64,000 nt of DNA from Mangrovimonas spongiae (lineage in GTDB: Bacteria > Bacteroidota > Bacteroidia > Flavobacteriales > Flavobacteriaceae), in the NCBI RefSeq assembly GCF_003944795.1, contig NZ_RWBG01000001.1, positions 682,001 through 746,000 of the forward strand, in the 5' to 3' direction. The translations under genes were made by a program, and so were the position numbers. This document shows, piece by piece, positions 26,071 through 35,324 of the stretch (positions are counted from its first letter, which is position 1; each line of letters opens with the position of its first letter). The notes beneath the pieces are model-generated. The model saw only the letters and a program-made list of their open reading frames with translations, had not been told where the DNA came from and searched no databases.

Positions 26071-28373
26071 ATCAAGATTATATAAAACCAGATAATTGGT
26101 CCATTATAGAGGAAGGCTTTGAGCCAGAAAGAGTCAAGTCTTCAGAAAGTTTATTTAGTATCGGTAACGGTGCTATGGGACAACGTGCCAATTTTGAAGA
26201 AACTTATACAGGCGATACCTTTCAAGGTAGTTATATTGCTGGCGTATATTATCCAGATAAAACCCGAGTAGGTTGGTGGAAAAACGGTTATCCAGAGTAT
26301 TTTGCCAAAGTGCTAAATGCGCCAAATTGGATTGGCATTAACGTTCGTGTAAATGGTGAAGATTTAGATTTACATACATGTAAAAAAGTTGAAAACTTTC
26401 GTCGCGAACTTAATATGAAAGAGGGTTGGCTATCTAGAAGCTTTGTGGTTACATTACCAAATAATGAACAAGTGAAAGTGGAAGTACTTCGCTTTTTAAG
26501 TTTAGAGTTAGATGAAGTAGGCGCTATACAATATGCGGTAACGCCATTAAATGCTGATGCTGAAATCAGCTTTACACCCTATATAGATTCTGGTATTACC
26601 AACGAAGACACTAATTGGGACGACCAATTTTGGAATACCACTAAACTAACCCATACATCAAACCAAGCATTTATCGAGGCACACACAATGAAAACCAATT
26701 TTCATACCTGTACCTTTATGCAGTCGCAATGTTTTGTAGATGAAAACATTAGCGATATAGAACCTAAAATAGAGCAGACAGCTCAAAAGGTATCGTTTGA
26801 GTATTCAGCCTCTATTAAACAAAATCAAACCTTTACCATTCATAAATTTGGAGGTTATACCGTCGATAGAAATCACGATAAAGAGAGCTTGGTTACTGCA
26901 GCAAAAGCCACCTTAGAAAAAGCATTACAATTAGGTTTTGAAGGCTTGTTGGACACACAAAAACAAGCTTGGGCTAGTATTTGGGATATGGCCGATATTA
27001 CCATTGAAGGCGATGTAAAAGCGCAACAAGGTATTCGTTTTAATATCTTACAATTAAACCACACCTATATAGGAAAAGACGCCCGATTAAATATTGGGCC
27101 AAAAGGATTTACTGGAGAAAAGTATGGCGGAAGTACCTATTGGGATACCGAAGCCTATTGCATCCCATTTTATATGGCAACCAAAGATCAACAAGTTGCC
27201 AGAAATCTATTGGAATATCGTTATCATCATTTAGGAAAAGCCATCGAAAATGCCGAAAAATTAGGATTTACAAACGGGGCAGCTTTATATCCAATGGTCA
27301 CAATGAATGGAGAAGAATGTCACAACGAATGGGAAATTACGTTTGAGGAAATCCATCGTAATGGCGCTATTGCGTTTGCTATTTTTAATTATTATCGCTT
27401 TACGGGCGATTATAGCTATATTCCTGAAAAAGGCTTGGAAGTACTTATCGGTATTGCACGTTTTTGGCAGCAACGCGCAACGTTTTCAACAGCTAAAAAC
27501 AAATATGTTATTTTAGGTGTAACCGGACCGAATGAGTACGAAAACAACGTTAATAATAATTTTTATACCAACTATATCGCCAAATGGTGTATTGATTATG
27601 CCATAGAAAACATCAACAAAGTAAAATCAGAATACGCCTCGGATTTTACTAGAATTATGGAGAAAGCCAATCTGTCTGATGCTGAAATTTCCCAATGGCA
27701 ACAAGTAGCCGACGAGATGTATTTTCCATATTCCGAAGAACATCAAGTTTATTTACAGCAAGATGGCTTTTTAGATAAAGAATTAATCACGGTGGATAAG
27801 TTGGATGCAAACCAACGCCCTATTAATCAATACTGGTCTTGGGATCGTATTTTGCGTTCACCATACATTAAACAAGCCGACACCTTACAAGGGTTTTACT
27901 TTTTTGAAGACCATTTTTCGCAAGAAGAATTAGAAAAACATTTCGATTTTTATGAGCCTTTTACGGTACACGAAAGCTCATTGTCACCTTGTGTACACAG
28001 TATTCAAGCCGCCAAATTAGGTAGAATGGAACAGGCGTATACCTTCTATTTAAGAACTTCAAGATTGGATTTAGACGATTACAACAAAGAAGTTCACGAA
28101 GGCTTGCACATTACATCAATGGCCGGAACGTGGATGAGTATTGTTGAAGGTTTTGGCGGTATGCGTGTTAAAAATGATATGTTGAGTTTCGAGCCACAAA
28201 TCCCAAAACAATGGCAAGCATTTTCATTTAAAATCAATTTTAGAAATCAAATTTTAAAAGTAAACGTCTCTCAAAAGGAAACCAATTTTGAGCTAGAAGG
28301 AACTACCGGTTTAACCATTTTGGTAAATGGAAAACCTGTAACGGTTACACCAAATAATTTGGTGAAAGTGTAA
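26067..28373 (+). CDS. Maltose phosphorylase-type GH65 enzyme
   Basis: 768 residues, full GH65 architecture without a signal peptide: N-terminal beta-sandwich (about 1-270), helical linker, (alpha/alpha)6 barrel (about 320-690) and small C-terminal sheet. The barrel has the conserved ECHNEWE (417-423), which carries the proposed general acid of maltose phosphorylases, then GVTGPNEYENN, and KQADTLQGFYFF with the conserved phosphate-site Lys-Gln region. It phosphorolyses maltose to glucose and beta-glucose-1-phosphate, which feeds pgmB. Kojibiose or trehalose phosphorylase activity is possible within GH65, but the starch locus favours maltose. Confidence 0.92.
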   Translation: MNQDYIKPDNWSIIEEGFEPERVKSSESLFSIGNGAMGQRANFEETYTGDTFQGSYIAGVYYPDKTRVGWWKNGYPEYFAKVLNAPNWIGINVRVNGEDLDLHTCKKVENFRRELNMKEGWLSRSFVVTLPNNEQVKVEVLRFLSLELDEVGAIQYAVTPLNADAEISFTPYIDSGITNEDTNWDDQFWNTTKLTHTSNQAFIEAHTMKTNFHTCTFMQSQCFVDENISDIEPKIEQTAQKVSFEYSASIKQNQTFTIHKFGGYTVDRNHDKESLVTAAKATLEKALQLGFEGLLDTQKQAWASIWDMADITIEGDVKAQQGIRFNILQLNHTYIGKDARLNIGPKGFTGEKYGGSTYWDTEAYCIPFYMATKDQQVARNLLEYRYHHLGKAIENAEKLGFTNGAALYPMVTMNGEECHNEWEITFEEIHRNGAIAFAIFNYYRFTGDYSYIPEKGLEVLIGIARFWQQRATFSTAKNKYVILGVTGPNEYENNVNNNFYTNYIAKWCIDYAIENINKVKSEYASDFTRIMEKANLSDAEISQWQQVADEMYFPYSEEHQVYLQQDGFLDKELITVDKLDANQRPINQYWSWDRILRSPYIKQADTLQGFYFFEDHFSQEELEKHFDFYEPFTVHESSLSPCVHSIQAAKLGRMEQAYTFYLRTSRLDLDDYNKEVHEGLHITSMAGTWMSIVEGFGGMRVKNDMLSFEPQIPKQWQAFSFKINFRNQILKVNVSQKETNFELEGTTGLTILVNGKPVTVTPNNLVKV

Positions 28374-28381
28374 GTGAGTAA

Positions 28382-28411
28382 GCGTCATTTTGTGCAATGA
28401 TGTAGAATCTA
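28382..28411 (+). repeat. Possible degenerate REP-like element
   Basis: GCGTCATT...GAATCT shares both ends with the REP-like elements at 30353 and 47047 and, like them, lies just 5' of a start codon (28427). The central palindrome is decayed to TCATT/AATGA. Confidence 0.3.
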
Positions 28412-28426
28412 AAAAAAACATATATT

Positions 28427-30343
28427 ATGAAGTATCATATTGGTATTGTATTGGTTTTAATAACGTTGTTAGGTTGTAAAGAATCAAAGGAACAACAGCC
28501 AATGGAAGTGGATAAAACAATCCCGGTTTCAAACACTTCCTTAGAGCGTGTAGAACCACCACATTGGTGGGTTGGTTTTAAAAACACCAAACTGCAATTG
28601 TTGGTTAAAGACGATGGTATTGGTGGTTCTTCTGCACAAGTTGCTTATCCTGGCGTTATGGTAACCAAAGTGCATCAAGCTGATAGTCCCAACTATTTGT
28701 TTTTGGATTTAGAGATTGACAGCACTACAAAACCTGGGAAGTTTGATGTACTATTTGAAGATGAAAATGGCACAAAAAAAACGCATACTTATGAGTTAAA
28801 ATCAAGAATAATTTCTGCCGAAGATTATGTCGGTTTTGATAGTAGCGATGCCATTTATTTGATTACACCAGACCGTTTTGCTAATGGTGATCCCTCTAAC
28901 GATATAAATGAAAATTTACGGGAAACCACCATAAATCGTAACGATGATTACGGTCGTCACGGTGGCGATATTAAAGGTATCACTCAGCATTTAGATTACA
29001 TTGAAAAGTTAGGGTTTACGGCTATTTGGCCAACGCCAATGCTTATTAACGATATGCCGCAATCCTCATATCACGGGTATGCAATGACCGATTTCTACCA
29101 AGTCGATCCACGTTTCGGATCGTTGGAAGACTATAAAACCTTATCCCAAAAAATGCAGGAAAAGGATATGAAATTGATAATGGATATGGTGGCTAATCAC
29201 TGTGGGAGTAACCATTGGTGGATGGACGATTTACCCTTTAAAGATTGGGTGAATCAACAAGACGCTTTAGAAGCTGGTCAAAGACTAAAGAACTCCAACC
29301 ATCGCCGAACGGTAAACCAAGATACTTATGCATCAAAAAAAGATCAAGCCGAAATGAACGAAGGCTGGTTTGTTCGTGCGATGCCAGATTTAAATCAGCG
29401 CAATCCATTTATGGCAAATTATATCATTCAAAATAATATTTGGTGGATAGAAACGCTACAATTGGGAGGCATCCGTCAAGATACATATCCATATCCAGAT
29501 AAAGACTTTATGAGTGATTGGGCAGGCGCCATTATGACTGAATACCCTAATTTTAATATTGTAGGTGAGGAATGGAGTACCAACCCGTTGTTGGTAGCGT
29601 ATTGGCAAGAGGGGCAAAAAAATAAAGACGGTTATGAGTCCAATTTAAAATCTACAATGGATTTTCCAATGCAAAAAACCATTGTTCAAGCATTAAATGA
29701 AGAGGAATCTTGGGGGACAGGTTTAGTGCGTATGTATGATGGTTTGGCGAACGATTTTGGCTATACTAGACCAGAAGATATTTTGGTATTTCCAGACAAT
29801 CACGATATGAGCCGTATTTACACCCAATTGGAGGAAAACCTTACCAAAACAGAAATGGCATTGGCCTATATGGCGTGTATGCCACGTACCTTACAAGTGT
29901 ATTATGGTACAGAAGTGTTGCTAAGCGATGCCAAAAAACCTGGAGATCACGGGTTAATTAGAACCGATTTTCCCGGCGGTTGGGAAAACGATACCGTAAA
30001 CGGATTTACAGGTGAAGGTTTATCCGATGAGCAAACCAAGATGCAAGAGTTTGTAATGAAACTTATGAATTATAGAAAGCACAGCGAAGCCATTCACAAG
30101 GGGGAAACTGTTCATTTTGCACCAGAGAACGGTGTTTATGTTTTGTTTAGAACTATGGGAGATGAAACGGTTGTCTGTATTTTAAATAAAAATGAAGAGT
30201 TAGTTGAGTTGGATTTAAAGCGTTTTTCAGAAATGAATTTAAGAGGGAAAACATTCCACAACATAATATCTGGCAAGTCTGTACAATGGAATGGCACTTT
30301 AAAATTAAATAATAAAGGAGTAACACTATTGACCACAAAATAA
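28427..30343 (+). CDS. GH13 cyclomaltodextrinase/neopullulanase-like lipoprotein
   Basis: 638 residues with a lipoprotein signal ending LLGC (Cys17). Residues about 40-130 form the Ig-like N-terminal domain of cyclomaltodextrinases (PPHWWVGFKNTKLQLLV), followed by the barrel: DAIYLITPDRFANGD, DMVANHCG, GGIRQDTYPY with nucleophile D352, NIVGEEWS with acid E381 and FPDNHDMSRI with D460, and a C-terminal beta domain. The family degrades cyclodextrins, pullulan and malto-oligosaccharides, the role of SusA. Being a lipoprotein, it acts at the periplasmic face or cell surface. Confidence 0.9.
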   Translation: MKYHIGIVLVLITLLGCKESKEQQPMEVDKTIPVSNTSLERVEPPHWWVGFKNTKLQLLVKDDGIGGSSAQVAYPGVMVTKVHQADSPNYLFLDLEIDSTTKPGKFDVLFEDENGTKKTHTYELKSRIISAEDYVGFDSSDAIYLITPDRFANGDPSNDINENLRETTINRNDDYGRHGGDIKGITQHLDYIEKLGFTAIWPTPMLINDMPQSSYHGYAMTDFYQVDPRFGSLEDYKTLSQKMQEKDMKLIMDMVANHCGSNHWWMDDLPFKDWVNQQDALEAGQRLKNSNHRRTVNQDTYASKKDQAEMNEGWFVRAMPDLNQRNPFMANYIIQNNIWWIETLQLGGIRQDTYPYPDKDFMSDWAGAIMTEYPNFNIVGEEWSTNPLLVAYWQEGQKNKDGYESNLKSTMDFPMQKTIVQALNEEESWGTGLVRMYDGLANDFGYTRPEDILVFPDNHDMSRIYTQLEENLTKTEMALAYMACMPRTLQVYYGTEVLLSDAKKPGDHGLIRTDFPGGWENDTVNGFTGEGLSDEQTKMQEFVMKLMNYRKHSEAIHKGETVHFAPENGVYVLFRTMGDETVVCILNKNEELVELDLKRFSEMNLRGKTFHNIISGKSVQWNGTLKLNNKGVTLLTTK

Positions 30344-30352
30344 AACAAAACT

Positions 30353-30378
30353 TGTCATTCCGAACTTGTTTCGGAATC
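30353..30378. repeat. REP-like palindromic element, copy 1
   Basis: TGTCATTCCGAACTTGTTTCGGAATC contains the perfect 8-bp stem ATTCCGAA / TTCGGAAT around CTTGT. It ends 12 bases before the ATG at 30390. A second copy at 47047-47072 differs by one compensated base pair. Confidence 0.8.
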
Positions 30379-30389
30379 TTAATATAAGT

Positions 30390-33300
30390 ATGAAGCAAAT
30401 TAAATATATACTATTTTTCTTATTATTTCAAGTAGTAAATGCCCAAGTCACCATTGTAGTAGAAGAACTTCCCTCGCAAACCCCAGAGGATGCTACTATT
30501 TTTATTTCTGGTAATTTTGAAGGCTGGACAGGTGGGAATGAAGACTTTCAACTTAAAAACAATAATGGACAATACACAATAACGCTTCCAGAGCAAAAAA
30601 ATGCTATTAATTTTAAGTTTACCCAAGGGACATGGGAAACCGTTGAAAGCGACGAAAAAGGTTTAGCAATAGAAAATAGAACCTACGCTTTTGCTAAACC
30701 CAACGACACACTAAAGATAAAGATTAAAGGTTGGACACATCTTTTCGATGCGCAACCACAATCCACTGCAGCAAAAAATGTCTCGGTAATTTCAACCGAA
30801 TTTGAAATACCAGAGCTCAATCGAAAACGCCGTGTTTGGATCTATTTGCCACCTAATTACAAAGTGTCCAAAAAATCATTCCCCGTCGTTTATATGCACG
30901 ATGGCCAAAACTTGTTTGATGCATCAACATCCAATTTTGGGGAATGGGAAATAGACGAAACCTTAAACAAGCTCTTCAAGGAAAAACAAATGGAGCTTAT
31001 TGTTGTTGGTATTGATAATGGCGGCGACAAACGCTTAGACGAATATTCGCCTTGGGAACACGAAAAATATGGCGGTGGCGAAGGTGACGCCTACCTAGAG
31101 TTTGTAGTCAACACGCTAAAACCATACATCGATACCAATTACAATACATTAGCGGATAAAAGTAATACGGGTATTTTTGGAAGCTCAATGGGCGGTTTGA
31201 TTTCGCATTACGCGGCCTTAAAATATCCTCAAGTTTTTGGAAAAGTAGGGGTGTATTCACCTGCCTTTTGGTTCGCACCAGAAGTGTTCGATTTTACCCA
31301 AGCTAAAGCAAAAGTAACTGGCACAAGAATGTACTTTTTAGCTGGTGGAAAAGAAGGTGAAAAAGCAAGTTATAATGAAATAAGCCAAACCGTTCGCGAT
31401 ATGAACAAGATGGTCGAAACACTCAAAAATAATGGTTTCCCGTCAAAAAGCATCACGTCCAAAGTCGTTCCTGAAGGAAAGCACAACGAAAAACTATGGC
31501 GTGAAAATTTTAAAGAAGCTATACTTTGGTTGTTTCCAGAAGCTGTCACTGAAAGAAAATTCGTGAGTGCTGAATTTCAAGATGGCGAGTTTTTAAAGAT
31601 TGAAATGAATGATGGCGAATACAAAATTGAATTTTATACACCTGAAATTGTAGAAACAACTTTTGTTCCAAATGGCGAACAATTAAAACCCAATTCGCAC
31701 GCTGTTGTACTATCTAAAGCTGCGTCAGATATTCAATTCAAACAAAACGATTCACTGTTGACGTTTGGTACAGATGATTTTCAAGTTAAAGCGCATAAAC
31801 AACCTTTTAAAATAGCGTATTGGTATAAAGGAGAAGAAGTTACTTCAGAGCAATATGGTTATCAAAAAACAGATGATTTTGAAACCTTAAGCTTTAATTT
31901 AACCCCAGAAGAAATCTTATACGGTGGTGGAGCCAGAGCTTTAGGGATGAACCGTCGCGGACATCGTTTGGAGCTCTACAATAAAGCCCATTACGGTTAC
32001 GAAACGCATAGTGAACTAATGAATTTCACCTTGCCAATTGTCTTGTCATCAAATAAGTATTTACTACATTTTGATAACGCACCAATTGGCTTTTTGGATT
32101 TGGATAGTCAAGAAGATAATACCCTAACTTACGAAACCATTTCCGGTAGAAAAACCTATCAAGTTGTTGTGGGAGAGTCGTGGTATCATATAGTTGATAA
32201 CTATACTAATCTTACAGGAAAGCAACCTATGTTGCCGCGTTGGGCTTTGGGCAATTTTTCCAGTCGTTTTGGATACCATTCGCAAGAAGAAACCATTAAT
32301 ACCATTAAAAATTTTAAGGAGGAAGACATACCTGTCGATGCCATTATTTTGGATTTGTATTGGTTTGGAAAAGAAGTGATGGGAACTATGGGTAATCTAG
32401 AATTTGACAGAGATTCGTTTCCCAACCCCAAACAAATGATCAAAACCTTACGTGATCAAGATGTGGAAACCATACTTATTACCGAACCTTTTATTTTAAC
32501 AACGTCTAAACGTTGGGGCGAAGCAGTTGCCAATAAGGCTTTGACAAAAGATAGCTTGGGCAATCCGGCAACCTACGATTTTTTCTTTGGTAATACAGGT
32601 TTGGTCGATGTGTTTAGTAAATCGGGTTACAATTGGTTTAAAAACATTAATAAAAATCTTTTGAATTTCGGCGTAACTGGAATTTGGGGCGATTTGGGAG
32701 AGCCCGAAGTGCATCCGTCAAGCTTGGTTCACGAAACAGGAACTGCCAATGAGGTTCACAATATCTATGGCCACGATTGGGCAAAATTAGTACAAGAAGC
32801 ATTTCACGAAGCTAGACCAAATCAGCGACCATTTATTTTAATGCGTGCTGGTTATTCAGGCTCACAGCGCTACGGAATGGTGCCTTGGTCTGGCGATGTT
32901 AATAGAACTTGGGGCGGTTTGCAGAGTCAGCCAGAAATTGCCTTGCAAATGGGAATGCAAGGGTTAGCTTATATGCATAGCGATCTCGGTGGTTTTGCAG
33001 GAGCCAACCTAGATGATGAGCTTTATATACGTTGGTTGCAATATGGTGTGTTTCAACCCATTTTCAGACCACACGCACAAGAAAAAGTAGCGAGCGAACC
33101 CGTTTTTAGAAGCAAAAAAGCCAAAATATTGGCCAAACAAGCTATTGAACTACGTTACAAATTATTGCCTTACAATTACCAAATGATGTTTGAAAATCAT
33201 ACACAAGGCAAGCCCTTAATGCGACCTTTGTTTTTTGAAGAACCAAAAAATCAAGACCTATTGGGGTATTCTAAAACCTATCTTTGGGGATCTGATATTT

Positions 33301-33881
33301 TGGTAGCGCCAATTCTTAAAGCCGACCAAAAAAGGCAAGAGATTTATTTTCCAAAGCTATCTAATTGGTTTGACTTTTATTCCGATGAAAAATTTAAGGG
33401 AGGAAGTACTACAACCTGCGATTTAAAAGAAGAGAGTATTCCAACCTTTGTGCGCGGCGGAAGCTTTCTTCCAATGGCAAAACCTATGCAATCTACAAAG
33501 GAATACGATGGTAGCATTTTAGAACTTCATTATTATTTTGATGATTCCAAATCAGAGAAGTCTAAGAGCCAGTTGTACAATGATGATGGACTCACTTCAA
33601 ATACTTATGAAAAAGGGCTGTATGAAATCTTGCAGTTTGAAGCCGAAATTAAAGAACGTAACTTGGAAATTGAATTTGAAACGGAGTTAGGTGCAAACTA
33701 TCAATCAACAACAAAGCAAATTGAGCTTATCGTTCACAGTATTCAAAAGCAACCAAAACGTATAAAAGTTGATGGTAAACGTCAAAAAGCACGCTACAAT
33801 TCAAGTAAAAAAACAATACACATTCCAATCACTTGGAATACTAAGAACAATAAAACAATTACACTAAAACTAAACCTATAA
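30390..33881 (+). CDS. Fusion protein: starch-binding module, alpha/beta-hydrolase esterase and GH31 alpha-glucosidase
   Basis: 1163 residues from the ATG at 30390; an in-frame TTG at 30366 lies inside the REP-like palindrome and before the signal peptide, so I reject it. A Sec signal (about 1-19, ending VNAQ) without lipobox or T9SS tail points to the periplasm. Residues about 20-110 resemble a CBM20/CBM48-like module (ATIFISGNFEGWTGG). Residues about 130-385 are a complete esterase of the Fes/EstD type with YMHDGQNLFD and the serine elbow GSSMGG (S266). Residues about 420-1100 are GH31, with nucleophile D768 in GIWGDLGEPE and acid D836 in WSGDVNR. The GH31 part should remove glucose from malto-oligosaccharides; the esterase substrate is unknown. 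Confidence 0.9.
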   Translation: MKQIKYILFFLLFQVVNAQVTIVVEELPSQTPEDATIFISGNFEGWTGGNEDFQLKNNNGQYTITLPEQKNAINFKFTQGTWETVESDEKGLAIENRTYAFAKPNDTLKIKIKGWTHLFDAQPQSTAAKNVSVISTEFEIPELNRKRRVWIYLPPNYKVSKKSFPVVYMHDGQNLFDASTSNFGEWEIDETLNKLFKEKQMELIVVGIDNGGDKRLDEYSPWEHEKYGGGEGDAYLEFVVNTLKPYIDTNYNTLADKSNTGIFGSSMGGLISHYAALKYPQVFGKVGVYSPAFWFAPEVFDFTQAKAKVTGTRMYFLAGGKEGEKASYNEISQTVRDMNKMVETLKNNGFPSKSITSKVVPEGKHNEKLWRENFKEAILWLFPEAVTERKFVSAEFQDGEFLKIEMNDGEYKIEFYTPEIVETTFVPNGEQLKPNSHAVVLSKAASDIQFKQNDSLLTFGTDDFQVKAHKQPFKIAYWYKGEEVTSEQYGYQKTDDFETLSFNLTPEEILYGGGARALGMNRRGHRLELYNKAHYGYETHSELMNFTLPIVLSSNKYLLHFDNAPIGFLDLDSQEDNTLTYETISGRKTYQVVVGESWYHIVDNYTNLTGKQPMLPRWALGNFSSRFGYHSQEETINTIKNFKEEDIPVDAIILDLYWFGKEVMGTMGNLEFDRDSFPNPKQMIKTLRDQDVETILITEPFILTTSKRWGEAVANKALTKDSLGNPATYDFFFGNTGLVDVFSKSGYNWFKNINKNLLNFGVTGIWGDLGEPEVHPSSLVHETGTANEVHNIYGHDWAKLVQEAFHEARPNQRPFILMRAGYSGSQRYGMVPWSGDVNRTWGGLQSQPEIALQMGMQGLAYMHSDLGGFAGANLDDELYIRWLQYGVFQPIFRPHAQEKVASEPVFRSKKAKILAKQAIELRYKLLPYNYQMMFENHTQGKPLMRPLFFEEPKNQDLLGYSKTYLWGSDILVAPILKADQKRQEIYFPKLSNWFDFYSDEKFKGGSTTTCDLKEESIPTFVRGGSFLPMAKPMQSTKEYDGSILELHYYFDDSKSEKSKSQLYNDDGLTSNTYEKGLYEILQFEAEIKERNLEIEFETELGANYQSTTKQIELIVHSIQKQPKRIKVDGKRQKARYNSSKKTIHIPITWNTKNNKTITLKLNL

Positions 33882-33884
33882 ACA

Positions 33885-35321
33885 ATGAGAAAATTAATAG
33901 CTCTTTTGGTAACTATTACCGTTTTTACATCTTGTAAAGATGAGAAAAAAACAGAAAAAGAAAGTCCTGTTGTAGAAAAGCAGGAGGAAACAATGCCAGA
34001 TTTTAATACCAATGTAGAAGAACAAGCCGTGATTTACGAAGCTAATATTCGTCAGTATTCACCAGAAGGCACTTTTGATGCTTTCACGAAAGATATTCCT
34101 GTATTAAAGGATTTGGGCGTAAAGGTGATTTGGGTAATGCCAATTAATAGAATTTCTGAAGTAAAACGTAAAGCTACCGATGGACAGTTTACAAGCGATA
34201 TTGAGGATGAAGAAGAGCGTAAAAAGTATCTGGGAAGTTATTATTCGGTATCCGATTATCGTTCTATAAATCCAGAATTTGGAACTTTGGAAGACTTTCA
34301 AGAGTTGGTTGATACAGCTCACGAAAACGGTATTTATGTTATTGTCGATTGGGTACCAAACCACACAGGTTGGGATCACCCTTGGATTACAGAACATCCT
34401 GAATATTACACACAAAATGAAGCAGGCGACATCATCGATCCTATTAATCCAGACACTGGAGAATCTTGGGGTTGGACAGACGTTGCCGATTTAAACTACG
34501 ATAATCAAGAGATGCGTAATGCTATGATTGCCGATATGAAATATTGGGTAGAAGACGTCAATATTGATGGTTATAGAATGGACGTGGCGCATAAGGTTCC
34601 AGTTGATTTCTTTAAACGTGCTATAGATACGTTAAAAGCTGTAAAACCTGTGTTTATGTTGGCAGAAGCAGAGCAACCAGATTTATTACAAAATGGGTTT
34701 GATATGCATTACGGTTGGGAAGCACATCATATTTTTAATGATATAGCCAAAGGCCATAAAACCGTAAAAGCATTAGATGAGTATATGGTGAAAATCGACT
34801 CGACTTTACAAGACGATGACATCAATATGTACTTTGTTACTAATCATGACGAGAACTCTTGGGCTGGAACCTTAAAAGAACGTATGCCGGAAAACAAAGA
34901 GATTTTTACGGCCTTGAGTTATACTATTCCAGGAATGCCTTTGATTTATTCAGGACAAGAATACGATATGGATCATCGTTTAAAGTTCTTCGAGAAAGAT
35001 TCCATTCCAAAAACAAAAGGAGAGTATTTTGAATTGCTTATAAAGCTAGGTGAGTTAAAGAACACCAACAAAGCCTTAAACGGTGGAAAAGCAGCAGCAT
35101 CTTATGAAAGATTAAATGCTGAAAATGAAAATGTTTTGGTTTTTAAACGTGAAAAATCAGGAGATAAAATCATTTTTGTTGGTAATTTTACTGCAGAACC
35201 ACAAACTGTTACACCAGAAGCTTCAGGAGATTTTACTGATTACTTATCTAACCAAGCGATAAAGCTAGAAGGCAATGAAATAACATTACAACCTTGGGAA
35301 TATAAAATCTTAGTAAAGTAA
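33885..35321 (+). CDS. GH13 alpha-amylase lipoprotein, probably surface-exposed
   Basis: 478 residues, a compact GH13 enzyme with no extra domains. The lipoprotein signal ends FTSC (Cys17) and is followed by KDEKK, which resembles the Lys-Asp/Glu surface-export signal known from Capnocytophaga and Bacteroides lipoproteins, so it may face outward. Barrel motifs: DWVPNHTG, GYRMDVAHK with nucleophile D233, MLAEAEQ with acid E261 and VTNHDENSW with D322. It sits 3 bases after the fusion gene and 3 bases before the GH97 gene, so the three are cotranscribed. Confidence 0.9.
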   Translation: MRKLIALLVTITVFTSCKDEKKTEKESPVVEKQEETMPDFNTNVEEQAVIYEANIRQYSPEGTFDAFTKDIPVLKDLGVKVIWVMPINRISEVKRKATDGQFTSDIEDEEERKKYLGSYYSVSDYRSINPEFGTLEDFQELVDTAHENGIYVIVDWVPNHTGWDHPWITEHPEYYTQNEAGDIIDPINPDTGESWGWTDVADLNYDNQEMRNAMIADMKYWVEDVNIDGYRMDVAHKVPVDFFKRAIDTLKAVKPVFMLAEAEQPDLLQNGFDMHYGWEAHHIFNDIAKGHKTVKALDEYMVKIDSTLQDDDINMYFVTNHDENSWAGTLKERMPENKEIFTALSYTIPGMPLIYSGQEYDMDHRLKFFEKDSIPKTKGEYFELLIKLGELKNTNKALNGGKAAASYERLNAENENVLVFKREKSGDKIIFVGNFTAEPQTVTPEASGDFTDYLSNQAIKLEGNEITLQPWEYKILVK

Positions 35322-35324
35322 ACA

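Noticed and set aside
30366-30389. TTG start for the GH31 fusion protein
   Set aside because: It lies within the REP-like palindrome; ATG 30390 starts a standard signal peptide.
30153-30398. Minus-strand frame containing IPKQVRND
   Set aside because: This phrase is what the REP-like palindrome gives when translated and is not a gene.
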